From: Caproicibacter sp046707225
GTDB lineage: Bacteria; Bacillota; Clostridia; Oscillospirales; Acutalibacteraceae
DNA: 64,000 nt
Reading direction: 5' to 3'
Assembly (NCBI RefSeq): GCF_046707225.1
Contig: NZ_JBJKOP010000026.1
Coordinates: 97,276-161,275 of the forward strand
Position 1 is the stretch's first letter. Each line of letters begins with the position of its first letter. The notes below the pieces were generated by a model. It searched no databases and was not told the origin of the DNA. It saw nothing but the letters and a program-made list of their open reading frames with translations. This document shows, in pieces, positions 57,008 through 64,000 of the stretch. A program made the translations under genes and the position numbers.

Positions 57008-57892
57008 TTATTTGCCGACGGTGGTGACGTCTTTCCCGAACCATTTTTTCGAAAGATCGGCTATGGTTCCGTCTTTGGCCATATCCTTCAGAGCGCCCTC
57101 GATTTTTTCCTTGAGGGCGATATCGGATTTCCGGAACGCCACAACGTAGTCCTCCGTGGCAAGCGATGCGTCCTTGCCGTCCTGATCCTGCAAAACAGAG
57201 TAGGCGCCGGGATTTTTCGTCAGATAATAGCGGGCGACGATTTCGTCAATGGCGATTGCGTCGATGGTGCCGTTCTGAATTTCGAGAACCGCTTTGCTGT
57301 AATCGTCAATTTTCACGACGCTTTTCAAAGAGCTTTTGAAATCAGGATTGTCGTTTAACGCGGTTTCGGCGCTGGAATCCGCCTGTACGCCGACGGTTTT
57401 GCCTGCGAGGCCGCCAAGACCTTTGTAATTTGAGCCGGCTTTTACAAGAATGATCTGATTGTTTTTCATATAAGGGATACTTAAAGCGAATTCCTGGTCC
57501 CGCTGGGGAGTTTTGGAAAAACCGTTCCAAAGACAGTCCACGTTGCCGTTGTTCAGCTCCGCCGTCTTGTTGTCCCAGTCGATCGGCTGCAGCGACAGTT
57601 CAATGCCAAGGCGTTTGCAGGCCTCTTTGGCAAGGTCAATGTCAAAGCCGACCAGATCGCCGGTCTGTGTGTCGACATATCCCATCGGCGGAAAAGCCTT
57701 GTCCAGCCCCAAAACCAGTTTTCCGGCTGATTTGACTTTGTCCCATGAACCGTCCGGCGCGGAGGACCCGGACGCCGCCCCTGAAGAGACCGCGGCGGAA
57801 GGGGTCTGCTGTGTCGCGGCGGGGGCGGAAGAACAGCCGGCAAAGGAAATTGTCAGGGCTGCCGTCATTAAGAAACTGATCAGTTTTTTCAT
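57008..57892 (-). CDS. Amino-acid ABC transporter substrate-binding lipoprotein
   Basis: A 294-residue periplasmic-binding-protein-type lipoprotein: signal MKKLISFLMTAALTISFAGC (lipobox SFAGC), a short Ser/Ala linker, then family 3 solute-binding fold: LVLGLDKAFPPMGYVDTQTG, LVGFDIDLAKEACKRLGI, WNGFSKTPQRDQEFALSIPYMKN and AIDEIVARYYLTKNP. It binds a polar amino acid; specificity unclear. The ATG at 57892 is chosen because AAGGATGG precedes it; the in-frame ATG at 57901 overlaps that site. Confidence 0.93.
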   Translation of the reverse strand: MKKLISFLMTAALTISFAGCSSAPAATQQTPSAAVSSGAASGSSAPDGSWDKVKSAGKLVLGLDKAFPPMGYVDTQTGDLVGFDIDLAKEACKRLGIELSLQPIDWDNKTAELNNGNVDCLWNGFSKTPQRDQEFALSIPYMKNNQIILVKAGSNYKGLGGLAGKTVGVQADSSAETALNDNPDFKSSLKSVVKIDDYSKAVLEIQNGTIDAIAIDEIVARYYLTKNPGAYSVLQDQDGKDASLATEDYVVAFRKSDIALKEKIEGALKDMAKDGTIADLSKKWFGKDVTTVGK

Positions 57893-58026
57893 AAAATCCA
57901 TCCTTATGTAAATTCATTGGTACCTTACTATATTAACGAATTAGCAGAGTAAAGTAAAGAGGCAAAAAGATTTTTGCCGACTTTTCCGCAAACCATTATG
58001 CGGCTGGGCCGGGCCGTTACGGCAGA

Positions 58027-58064
58027 ACAAAAACGGCGCGAGGCTTTTTTCTGCCTCGCGCCGT
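58027..58064 (-). terminator. Intrinsic terminator of the dinB-PPC-Dabb operon
   Basis: On the minus strand ACGGCGCGAGGC / GCCTCGCGCCGT with loop AGAAAAAA, followed by TTTTTGTTC. Confidence 0.88.
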
Positions 58065-58076
58065 CCTTATCGGGAA

Positions 58077-58370
58077 TCAAATTTCGTAATCCGCGCTTGC
58101 TCTGGCGCAGACGAGCGTATGAACCACGCTTTTGATGGCGAGATGGGCCGGATGCGTTTGGTAGGCCCGCTCGGCCTCCTCGGTGGAAAAAGTGCAGTTT
58201 AGAACAAGGTCGAAGTCGCCGCCATTGTAGTTTTGCCCCAGTTCTATGGCTTCCAGGCCGTCTACGGTACCCAGCAGAGCCTGAAATTTATGTCTGAGGT
58301 CCGCTGCGATTTCGTTGACACGGTCCTTTTCCTCCGGCTTCAAGGTCCAGAATACAAGATGTCTGATCAT
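58077..58370 (-). CDS. Dabb (stress-responsive A/B barrel) domain protein
   Basis: A 97-residue dimeric alpha-beta barrel: MIRHLVFWTLKPEEK at the start and FDLVLNCTFSTEEAERAYQTHPAHLAIKSVV in the centre are Dabb signatures. Members are small ligand or stress proteins with no set reaction. It is the last gene of a three-gene unit, 12 bp after the PPC gene. Confidence 0.9.
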   Translation of the reverse strand: MIRHLVFWTLKPEEKDRVNEIAADLRHKFQALLGTVDGLEAIELGQNYNGGDFDLVLNCTFSTEEAERAYQTHPAHLAIKSVVHTLVCARASADYEI

Positions 58371-58382
58371 GGTTTGCCTCCT

Positions 58383-58802
58383 TTACAGATCGAATAGATT
58401 CAGGCCTGTCACCGCGTCGGCGCGCCGCCCCAAACCGCCGTCTATGATTTGAATAATAATTTCGCCGGTTCCGCTGACGACAGCCTCGTTCAGGTGGCCG
58501 CCGACCACCTGCCCGTCGGCCTTTGCAAAATTGGCGTGCAGATGCAGATAAGCCCGTCCGCTCATTTCAGTAACGCTGCCGACGAGCGAGGTCAGTTCCA
58601 TTACGCCGTCAAAGGTATTGGAATAGTACCGGTGCTCCGCGACACGGTAAAGGCCGACCACGGCGTGGTCGACGGCGCCGAGGCCCGTGATGGACCCGAA
58701 TTTGACGTTTTCCTGTTCACACGCGCTCTGAATCGCCTGAATCAGCTCTTCGCCACGGTCCACCCGCAAAACCAGCGTGTTGCCGAATTTTTTGCATTTC
58801 AT
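58383..58802 (-). CDS. PPC (DUF296) domain protein
   Basis: A 139-residue PPC domain protein: FGNTLVLRVDRGEELIQAIQSAC, GSITGLGAVDHAVVGLY and the metal-binding triad region YLHLHANFAKADGQVVGGHL (His residues) are typical. In plants the domain is joined to AT-hooks; bacterial stand-alone members form trimers, with no assigned function. It lies between dinB (14 bp) and Dabb (12 bp). Confidence 0.88.
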   Translation of the reverse strand: MKCKKFGNTLVLRVDRGEELIQAIQSACEQENVKFGSITGLGAVDHAVVGLYRVAEHRYYSNTFDGVMELTSLVGSVTEMSGRAYLHLHANFAKADGQVVGGHLNEAVVSGTGEIIIQIIDGGLGRRADAVTGLNLFDL

Positions 58803-58816
58803 AGAGATAATCCCCC

Positions 58817-60037
58817 TTATTCCCGATGCAGGCCGTCAAGCCCGAGATCTTCTTTCAAAAGTCCGGCGAATTTCACCGCACCGTTGCCGAAACGGCCGCG
58901 GATGCAGTCCATCGCGGTTTCAAGCCGCTCTTCCTTTTCGCTGCCCCGCAAATCATTCCCGCCGAAAAAGCAGAGCTGTTCCCCCGGCGCGTCTTCGGGC
59001 ACCAGTCCGGTTCCGGAAAGCGAAAGCATTCGGATCGGCGCGCTCGTATTCCAGCAGGCCGCCATCAGCTCCTCTCCGGCCGCCGCCAGGAGACGGGCAA
59101 GGTGAGTGGGAGCGGAAAGCGTTTTCTGCCGGGTGATATACCGAAATGACGGGTCCTTGATTCCGACCTGTACCACCCAGCATTTCAGCTTTTGCCGTCG
59201 CAGACGGGAGGCCACGCTGTCCGCAAGGGCCTGAACGGCTTTCCGGATGTCCTCCGGGCCGCTCAGGTCACGGCGGAAGGTGACGCTGTTGCCGACGCTT
59301 TTTATTTCCTGCCTGTTCCGTCCGTCCGCCACGGGACTTGAGTCTCTGCCGTTTGCAAACTCATACAGCTGTGCCCCGGCTTTCCCAAGGCGGGAAGACA
59401 ACCGTTCCGGGCTGCACGCAGCAAGGTCGCCGATGGTGTGAATTCCAAGGCCGGCCAGCGTCTGCGCGGCCTTTTCGCCGCAGAACATTAACGCGTCGAC
59501 GGGAAGGGGCCAGACGATTCTTTGATAATTCTCGGGGCTGATGACCGTCGTCGCGTCCGGTTTTTTATAGTCGCTGCCAAGTTTAGCGAAAATCTTGTTA
59601 AACGAAACGCCGACGGAGATGGTGATGCCAATTTCGCGGCGAACCGTTTCACGCAGACGGTCCGCAATCTGCCGGCCGTCGCCGAACAGTACCCGGCTCC
59701 CCGTCACGTCCAGCCAGCTTTCATCAATGCTGAACGGCTCCACCAGATCGGTGTATCTGCGGTAAATTTCATTAATCTGTTGGGAAATCCGCCGGTATTC
59801 CCGAAACCGGGGCGCGGCCAGAACCAGCCGGGGGCATTTGCGCTTTGCCTGCCAGATGGTTTCTGCGGTGCGGATGCCGTATGCTTTCGCCTGCTCGTTT
59901 TTCGCAAGGATGATCCCGTGCCGGCTCTCCGGATCGCCGCAGACCGCCATCGGTACGTTTTTGAGCTCGGGGCGCAGCATACATTCGACGGATGCGAAAA
60001 ATCCGTTGCAGTCACAGTGTAAAATCGTGCGTTCCAT
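58817..60037 (-). CDS. dinB: DNA polymerase IV (Y-family translesion polymerase)
   Basis: A 406-residue Y-family polymerase. The N-terminal active-site motif is CDCNGFFASVE (D9, steric-gate F14), the second is FSIDESWLDVTG with the catalytic DE pair near 100, then the HhH region FCGEKAAQTLAGLGIHTIGDLA and a little-finger domain. Clostridial members have CNG in place of the MDAF of E. coli DinB. It ends without a clear beta-clamp tail. AAGGGG is 8 bp before the ATG. Two small genes follow in the same unit. Confidence 0.94.
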   Translation of the reverse strand: MERTILHCDCNGFFASVECMLRPELKNVPMAVCGDPESRHGIILAKNEQAKAYGIRTAETIWQAKRKCPRLVLAAPRFREYRRISQQINEIYRRYTDLVEPFSIDESWLDVTGSRVLFGDGRQIADRLRETVRREIGITISVGVSFNKIFAKLGSDYKKPDATTVISPENYQRIVWPLPVDALMFCGEKAAQTLAGLGIHTIGDLAACSPERLSSRLGKAGAQLYEFANGRDSSPVADGRNRQEIKSVGNSVTFRRDLSGPEDIRKAVQALADSVASRLRRQKLKCWVVQVGIKDPSFRYITRQKTLSAPTHLARLLAAAGEELMAACWNTSAPIRMLSLSGTGLVPEDAPGEQLCFFGGNDLRGSEKEERLETAMDCIRGRFGNGAVKFAGLLKEDLGLDGLHRE

Positions 60038-60132
60038 GCGGCACACCCCTTGAATATCATACCATATTCTCTGGCCGAAAAACAGAATTCGCATAAAAAA
60101 ACGGGGAGAAAACGAGGGCGTTTTATGCTTGG

Positions 60133-61344
60133 CTATGCGTTGAATACGTATTTGTCCAGGCGGTTCAGTGCCTCTTTGACCCTGCTTAGAGGAAGCGCCA
60201 GGTTCATGCGGATGGAGGAGGCCCCATGGAACATGCGGCCGTCCTGCCAGGCGACGCCGACGTCCCAGCCGCTTTTCAGCAGCTCGTCAAGAGTTTTGCC
60301 GTGGCTTTCGCACCACTGCCCGCAGTCAGGGAAAAGCATGTAGGTTCCCTGGGGCTTGGACACGTTCACGCCGCTGAAACGGCGCGCAATATAATCGCAG
60401 GCGTAGTTCACATTGCCGCTTAACACTTCGCGGAGCTCGTCCAGCCATTCATAGCCTTCGGGCCGGTAAGCGCCGATCAGCGCGTGCATGCTCAGCACGT
60501 TCATTTCGTTATAATGGGATTTGCTGCTTTGCGCCCGAACGCGGTCGCGCAGATAGGAATTATAAATGATATGGTATGACCCGACCAGCCCGGCAAGATT
60601 GAAGGTCTTGCTGGGCGCGTAAAGCGCGACGGTGCGGTTTCGGGCGTCTTCACTGACCGACTGGGTGGGAATATGTCGGTTTCCGTTTAAAATAAGGTCG
60701 GACCAGATTTCGTCGGAAATTACAATACAGTCGTTTGCCGCATAGACCTCCATGGCTTTTTCAATTTCCCACTGTTCCCACACGCGTCCGCAGGGATTGT
60801 GGGGGCTGCAAAAAATCGCCGCGTGGATTTTGTTGGCCTTGATTTTCGCGTCCATGTCTTCATAATCCATGCGCCAGACGCCGTTTTCATCCTGCCGCAG
60901 AGGACTGTGCACGATTCTGCGGCCGCTGTTCGTGACACTCTTGGTAAAACCAATATAGGTGGGGGAGTGCAGAAGAACGGCGTCGCCGGGCGCGGTAAAC
61001 GCGCAGAGGGTGGAGATTACTCCGCCGAGGACGCCGTTTTCGTACCCGATGCACTCGCGGGTCAGGCCGGTTACCCGGTTGCGGCTTTCGTGCCACTTGA
61101 TGATAGAATCGTAGTACTCGCCGGTGGGATCGAAGTACCCGAAGGCGGGGTGCTTTACTCGTTCGATCATCGCCTGCTGTACGGTGGGGACCGTAGGAAA
61201 GTTCATATCCGCAACCCACATCGGGATAACGTCGAAGCCCTCTTTCGGCAGTTCGGGAACAAATCCGGGCGCCGTACCCAAACCGTCCACCGCGACCGCG
61301 TCTTTTCCCCGGCGGTCCATAATAGTAGTAAAATCGTATTTCAT
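60133..61344 (-). CDS. MalY/PatB family aminotransferase (cystathionine beta-lyase-like)
   Basis: A 403-residue fold-type I PLP enzyme. PMWVADMNFPTVPTVQQAM and GYFDPTGEYYDSIIKWHESR begin the MalY/PatB pattern, ISDEIWSDLIL and the PLP lysine in YAPSKTFNLAG follow, and FPDCGQW lies near the end. The family cleaves C-S bonds of cystathionine or cysteine, or acts as a repressor partner (MalY). It lies downstream of a promoter plus terminator-like leader. Given cysK elsewhere, a role in sulfur amino-acid use is plausible. Confidence 0.9.
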   Translation of the reverse strand: MKYDFTTIMDRRGKDAVAVDGLGTAPGFVPELPKEGFDVIPMWVADMNFPTVPTVQQAMIERVKHPAFGYFDPTGEYYDSIIKWHESRNRVTGLTRECIGYENGVLGGVISTLCAFTAPGDAVLLHSPTYIGFTKSVTNSGRRIVHSPLRQDENGVWRMDYEDMDAKIKANKIHAAIFCSPHNPCGRVWEQWEIEKAMEVYAANDCIVISDEIWSDLILNGNRHIPTQSVSEDARNRTVALYAPSKTFNLAGLVGSYHIIYNSYLRDRVRAQSSKSHYNEMNVLSMHALIGAYRPEGYEWLDELREVLSGNVNYACDYIARRFSGVNVSKPQGTYMLFPDCGQWCESHGKTLDELLKSGWDVGVAWQDGRMFHGASSIRMNLALPLSRVKEALNRLDKYVFNA

Positions 61345-61370
61345 TTTAGAATTTCCCTCATTTCCTTGGA

Positions 61371-61403
61371 ATAAAAAATGAGGCGTCCTTTTCGGGAAGC
61401 CTC
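61371..61403 (-). terminator. Leader terminator upstream of the PatB-like gene
   Basis: Minus strand GAGGCTTCCCG / CGCCTC-type stem (61403-61380) followed by ATTTTTT. It is between the gene's promoter and its RBS (AAGGAAATGAGGG), so it acts as a leader attenuator. Confidence 0.7.
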
Positions 61404-61422
61404 TCTGCTTTCTTTAAGCTCT

Positions 61423-61451
61423 ACTATACCCTTTTTTGAGGCGAATTGCAA
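61423..61451 (-). promoter_or_regulatory. Promoter of the PatB-like gene
   Basis: Minus strand TTGCAA (61451-61446), 17 bp, TATAGT (61428-61423). Predicted start lies about 13 bases before the leader hairpin. Confidence 0.78.
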
Positions 61452-61591
61452 TGGATTACGCAGTCAGCCGGAGCACCTTGGCGGAGCCCGCCGCGCAGGA
61501 AAAGAGCTAGTTTTTGCTGAATCCTTTATAAAGTGCCGCAAGCGACTTTTTTTCAATGCGGGATACTTTCGGACTTCGCAATTAGAAATAT

Positions 61592-63190
61592 TCAGGCGTT
61601 TTTAATACCATCCCCTTGAAGATGGCTCAATTCCTTGATGCGGAAATGAATGATGATCTCTTTTTGCTCGGTGAGTTCGATTCGGGAGATAAGGCTTACC
61701 AGCAGTTCCTTGTTTGTCTCCACGCTGTCGATAAATTTATGCATCAGCTGCTCTGCATCCATATCAGGTGCGGAGCCTTTTTTCTCCACGTTTTTCAATG
61801 TCTTCATTTTGTCCTGCAACGCAATCCGTTCCCGCTTGATTCTGTCATAAATCCGCTGAAAATCTGCTTCATCCAATGTACCGGCAAGTTTGTCATTATA
61901 TACCTTATCAAGGTGGGCGGTAAGTTTCTCGCACTGCTGTTCTGCCTGCCTTAGTTCTTCCGCCGGGCCGTTCCTGTTTGCTTTTTCCTTTTTCGCAGAT
62001 TTTACCTGCTCGGCGCAAGCTTCCCGGTCAAGGTATTGCGAGCAGATTGCCCGCACCTTTTCTAAAACCGCTTCGGTCACGGTATCCACGCGCGCGCAGT
62101 GGCAGGTGCATTTTCGTTCCGTTGTAAAGCGCTGATAAGTTCGGCATACAAAGTAGAGAACCTTTCTGTTTCCGGACAGCGTCCGCTCCAAAACACCAAG
62201 TGGATATCCGCATTCATGGCAGTAGATTAAACCCTTGAGAAGGAATTCATGGGTGCGGGAGCGGGTATTTGTTCGGCTGGAAATCATCATTTGCACTTTG
62301 CGGAAAGTTTCTTCCTCCACAATTGGCTCATGGGTTCCCTCCACAACCGTCCATTCCTCAGGCGGGAGTTTTCGGCAGGCGTCGATCTTATAATTGATCT
62401 TGCGGATGCGCCCCTGTACCATGTTGCCGATATAGACCTCGTTTTTCAACATGAATGTCACACGCTCGGAGCTCCATTTCCCACTGTAAGGGCCTTTTTT
62501 CCCGGGAGTCAGTTTTGCGTACTGTGATGGGGTAGGGACGCCCTCGTGATTGAGGGCAACGGCAATTTCACGGCAGGATTTGCCTTCAAGGGCAAGTGAA
62601 AATATTTTGCGGACAACTTCTGCTGCATGCGGGTCAATCTCAATGGCGTTTTTATGTTCCTTTGAAATCTTGTAGCCATAGGAAGCCTTGCCGCCGATGA
62701 ACTGTCCCCTGCGCTGCTTATCCCGCTTGACGCTGGTGATTTTTTTGCTGATATCTTTTGCGTACATGTCGTTCATAATTGCCTTGAACGGTGTAATGTC
62801 GTTAATACTGCTGTCGATTCCCGTATCCACGCCGTCAAGCAGGGAGATGTAGCGAACGCCGTTCATGGGGAAAAATTTTTCAAGGTAGTAGCCGGTTTGG
62901 ATATAATCCCGGCCCAAACGCGACATGTCCTTCGTGACCACCATGTTGACCTTTTTCTCTTTGATATCGGTGATCAGACGCTGAAAGCTGGGACGGTCGA
63001 AATTGGTGCCGGAAAAGCCGTCGTCAATATAGGTGTCGAAAACATCCAGCCGTTGTTCCCTGGCAAACTCGGTCAGCAGGCTGCGCTGGTTGGTTACGCT
63101 TTCGGATTCCTTGTCATGATCATCCTCCTTGGAAAGACGAATGTAAAATGCAGTTTTATAGTCCATTGGGTTGCTTATTTTTGTGTACAT
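61592..63190 (-). CDS. Large serine recombinase
   Basis: A 532-residue site-specific recombinase. The resolvase domain (1-165) has the nucleophile Ser20 in FYIRLSKEDD and the arginine motif MSRLGRDYIQTGYYLE; a recombinase domain (about 165-300) contains ASYGYKIS and LNHEGVPTPSQY; a zinc-ribbon follows (LLKGLIYCHECGYPLGVL and CTCHCARVDTV), then a coiled coil near 400-470. This is the TnpX/transposon-integrase type that moves clostridial elements. The ATG at 63190 has GGAGG 7 bp upstream. It is coupled to a small upstream gene by a 16-bp overlap. Confidence 0.93.
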   Translation of the reverse strand: MYTKISNPMDYKTAFYIRLSKEDDHDKESESVTNQRSLLTEFAREQRLDVFDTYIDDGFSGTNFDRPSFQRLITDIKEKKVNMVVTKDMSRLGRDYIQTGYYLEKFFPMNGVRYISLLDGVDTGIDSSINDITPFKAIMNDMYAKDISKKITSVKRDKQRRGQFIGGKASYGYKISKEHKNAIEIDPHAAEVVRKIFSLALEGKSCREIAVALNHEGVPTPSQYAKLTPGKKGPYSGKWSSERVTFMLKNEVYIGNMVQGRIRKINYKIDACRKLPPEEWTVVEGTHEPIVEEETFRKVQMMISSRTNTRSRTHEFLLKGLIYCHECGYPLGVLERTLSGNRKVLYFVCRTYQRFTTERKCTCHCARVDTVTEAVLEKVRAICSQYLDREACAEQVKSAKKEKANRNGPAEELRQAEQQCEKLTAHLDKVYNDKLAGTLDEADFQRIYDRIKRERIALQDKMKTLKNVEKKGSAPDMDAEQLMHKFIDSVETNKELLVSLISRIELTEQKEIIIHFRIKELSHLQGDGIKNA

Positions 63191-63357
63191 TCTGTACCTC
63201 CAACAGGCAACCACCCATTTGGGTCATGATAACTCTTTTCAGTTTCACTAGCAAGGAATAACGCAAAAGATTCCGCTAGAATATTTTTGGCGTCTTCTCC
63301 ATTTTCTTCGTAACAGCAGGTGGTTTTTACACTTCCTTTTTTTCTATCCTGACTCAC
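63175..63357 (-). CDS. Small protein encoded upstream of the recombinase
   Basis: A 60-residue protein beginning MSQDRKKGSVKTTCCYEEN and ending ...WLPVGGTECTQK. GTG start at 63357 with AGGGGG 7 bp upstream; an in-frame ATG far upstream (63624) lies in less clear sequence. Its stop lies 16 bp inside the recombinase gene and its end carries the recombinase RBS, so the two are translationally coupled. Such small genes precede recombinases in several clostridial elements; I cannot name a function. A regulator or excision factor is possible. Confidence 0.6.
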   Translation of the reverse strand: MSQDRKKGSVKTTCCYEENGEDAKNILAESFALFLASETEKSYHDPNGWLPVGGTECTQK

Positions 63358-63491
63358 GGTAACACCCCCTGAGCTATGCTTACGCAAGGTCCGTTTGTCC
63401 GTATGATAAAACGAATAGGTAATTGTGTTCCTTGCATTTTGAAAAAAATCAGCGACATTGGCGTTGCTCTGCCGCCGTTCCTGCTTAGCTG

Positions 63492-63707
63492 GTGGGCAAC
63501 CTGAAATCGCAGGTGAAGAGCAAGGCAGAAATGGAAGGCCGAATGAAATTGAAGGCTCTATGGGAAGTATGTATCTGGGGAATGAGACAAGGGCGTGTAA
63601 TAGATAGAGCGTTTGAAGAGCCAAAAACTGGAGACATTAAGACTCTGCAAACAAACTTTAACAAAACGAGCAAATTGATGGAAAGAAACATTCAGTGCTC
63701 CCATTAG
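63492..63707 (+). pseudogene. Doubtful 71-codon frame, possible gene remnant
   Basis: The frame reads GNLKSQVKSKAEMEGRMKL and continues to ...SKLMERNIQCSH*, with a GTG start and no clear RBS. It is rich in Lys and Glu like a real protein tail, but there is no match I recognise. It may be the 3' remnant of a gene lost with the mobile element. Low confidence. The rest of 63358-63872 shows no other supported gene. Confidence 0.3.
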
Positions 63708-63785
63708 CAGGAATAATGAGCAGACCCTAAGATTCTCCGTAACAAAGCACAGCTAAGATCTGTTAATAAATTCAAACTACAGAAA

Positions 63786-63848
63786 AAGCCCCTTAAGAGG
63801 ATCCGGAAAGTGTTAATCATTTTCCGGGTAACCTCTTAAGGGGTTCGT
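63786..63848 (-). terminator. Large hairpin terminator of the right-edge gene
   Basis: CCCCTTAAGAGG (63789-63800) pairs with CCTCTTAAGGGG (63832-63843), and an inner CCGGAAA / TTTCCGG stem is present. On the minus strand it is followed by CTTTTTCTG, so it ends the gene at 63873. Confidence 0.8.
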
Positions 63849-63872
63849 TGTTAAGATTTCGTATGGTTCTAC

Positions 63873-64000
63873 TTAAAAGATTCCAAACTGGCGCCAGGAA
63901 TTGCCGTAAGGCTTTGTCGTTTCTCCTTTTACGATAATGCGAACGGACGCATGAGTCAGGAAATGATTTTTGGAGTCGTACACATCAATCATTGCATAGG
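63873..64000 (-). CDS. 3' end of a minus-strand gene, unknown product (cut by window edge)
   Basis: The last 41 codons of a gene that continues past the right edge: ...YAMIDVYDSKNHFLTH, SVRIIVKGETTKPYG and NSWRQFGIF* at 63873-63875. It is supported by an uninterrupted frame to the edge and a large terminator 25 bp on. The alternating hydrophobic beta pattern suggests a beta-sandwich C-terminal domain, but the family is not recognisable. Confidence 0.6.
   Translation of the reverse strand, partial: YAMIDVYDSKNHFLTHASVRIIVKGETTKPYGNSWRQFGIF

Noticed and set aside
60038..60132. Possible LexA/SOS box before dinB (CGAATTCTGTTTT)
   Set aside because: Only partial match to GAAC-N4-GTTC, with three mismatches in the core.
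1..64000. CRISPR array, tRNA or rRNA genes, prophage or known defence system
   Set aside because: No regularly spaced repeats, no tRNA-like cloverleaf with conserved TTCGANNC arm in the gaps I read, and no phage or defence gene families among the products. A tRNAscan or CRISPR finder run would settle this.

Overview
The window is 64 kb of densely coding, GC-rich Gram-positive (Clostridia-type) chromosome. Gene content and signals fit an anaerobic fermentative member of the Oscillospiraceae/Ruminococcaceae sphere: a V/A-type ATPase with the sodium-ligand pattern in its c subunit, a membrane pyrophosphatase, L-lactate dehydrogenase, FeoAB, AmmeMemoRadiSam proteins, a DUF4317 protein, strong AGGAGG ribosome-binding sites, TTGACA/TATAAT promoters and a sigma-D promoter. 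The taxon is an inference from gene content; no rRNA or tRNA gene is present to confirm it.

Layout. 1-3559 (minus): cysK-tcdA-VOC-sbcD-sbcC, with sbcC running off the left edge. 3607-4207: divergent promoters and an Rrf2/CymR-like regulator. 4307-9498 (minus): Crp/Fnr regulator, MATE pump, MltG lipoprotein, rRNA methyltransferase, YbjQ and a small membrane protein. 9715-10383: exported protein of unknown function. 10437-12652 (minus): AmmeMemoRadiSam pair, a radical SAM enzyme and a Memo-AMMECR1 fusion, divergent from 12898-21527, the nine-gene ATPase operon G-I-K-E-C-F-A-B-D. 21651-25228: more AT-rich alpha/beta hydrolase and flavodoxin genes, then oleate hydratase. 25309-29865: DedA-family protein, two-component system, DUF2127 protein and, on the facing strand, two tandem PAP2 phosphatases. 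30143-34035: nitrilase-family amidohydrolase, UPF0316 protein, chemoreceptor. 34145-40760: DUF4317, SIMPL, UbiA-family prenyltransferase, cupin, FetAB-type ABC pair, ketopantoate reductase. 40816-42779 (minus): TrmB-type regulator plus a LysA-family decarboxylase. 42960-50207: thioredoxin, macrodomain, pyrophosphatase, then the MATE-HAD-DUF188-FAD dehydrogenase operon. 50265-55531: SGNH esterase (minus), ldh, feoA-feoB-Cys-rich protein, HAD phosphatase. 55539-61344 (minus): polar amino-acid ABC transporter, dinB-PPC-Dabb operon, MalY/PatB aminotransferase. 61592-63357 (minus): a large serine recombinase with a small coupled upstream gene, probably a small integrated element or its remnant. 63873-64000: the 3' end of a minus-strand gene.

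How it fits together. Two membrane ion pumps (V-type ATPase and K+-dependent pyrophosphatase) point to sodium-linked energetics. DedA, two PAP2 phosphatases and a sensor kinase suggest polyprenyl-phosphate recycling or envelope stress handling. Feo uptake and a FetAB-like pair cover iron import and possibly export, the former under a DtxR-type operator. The regulatory layer is unusually readable: many near-consensus promoters, several dyad operators, and short promoter-terminator-RBS leaders in front of the nitrilase and PatB genes. I see no CRISPR array, prophage, toxin-antitoxin pair or recognisable defence system. The least understood conserved system here is the AmmeMemoRadiSam pair.
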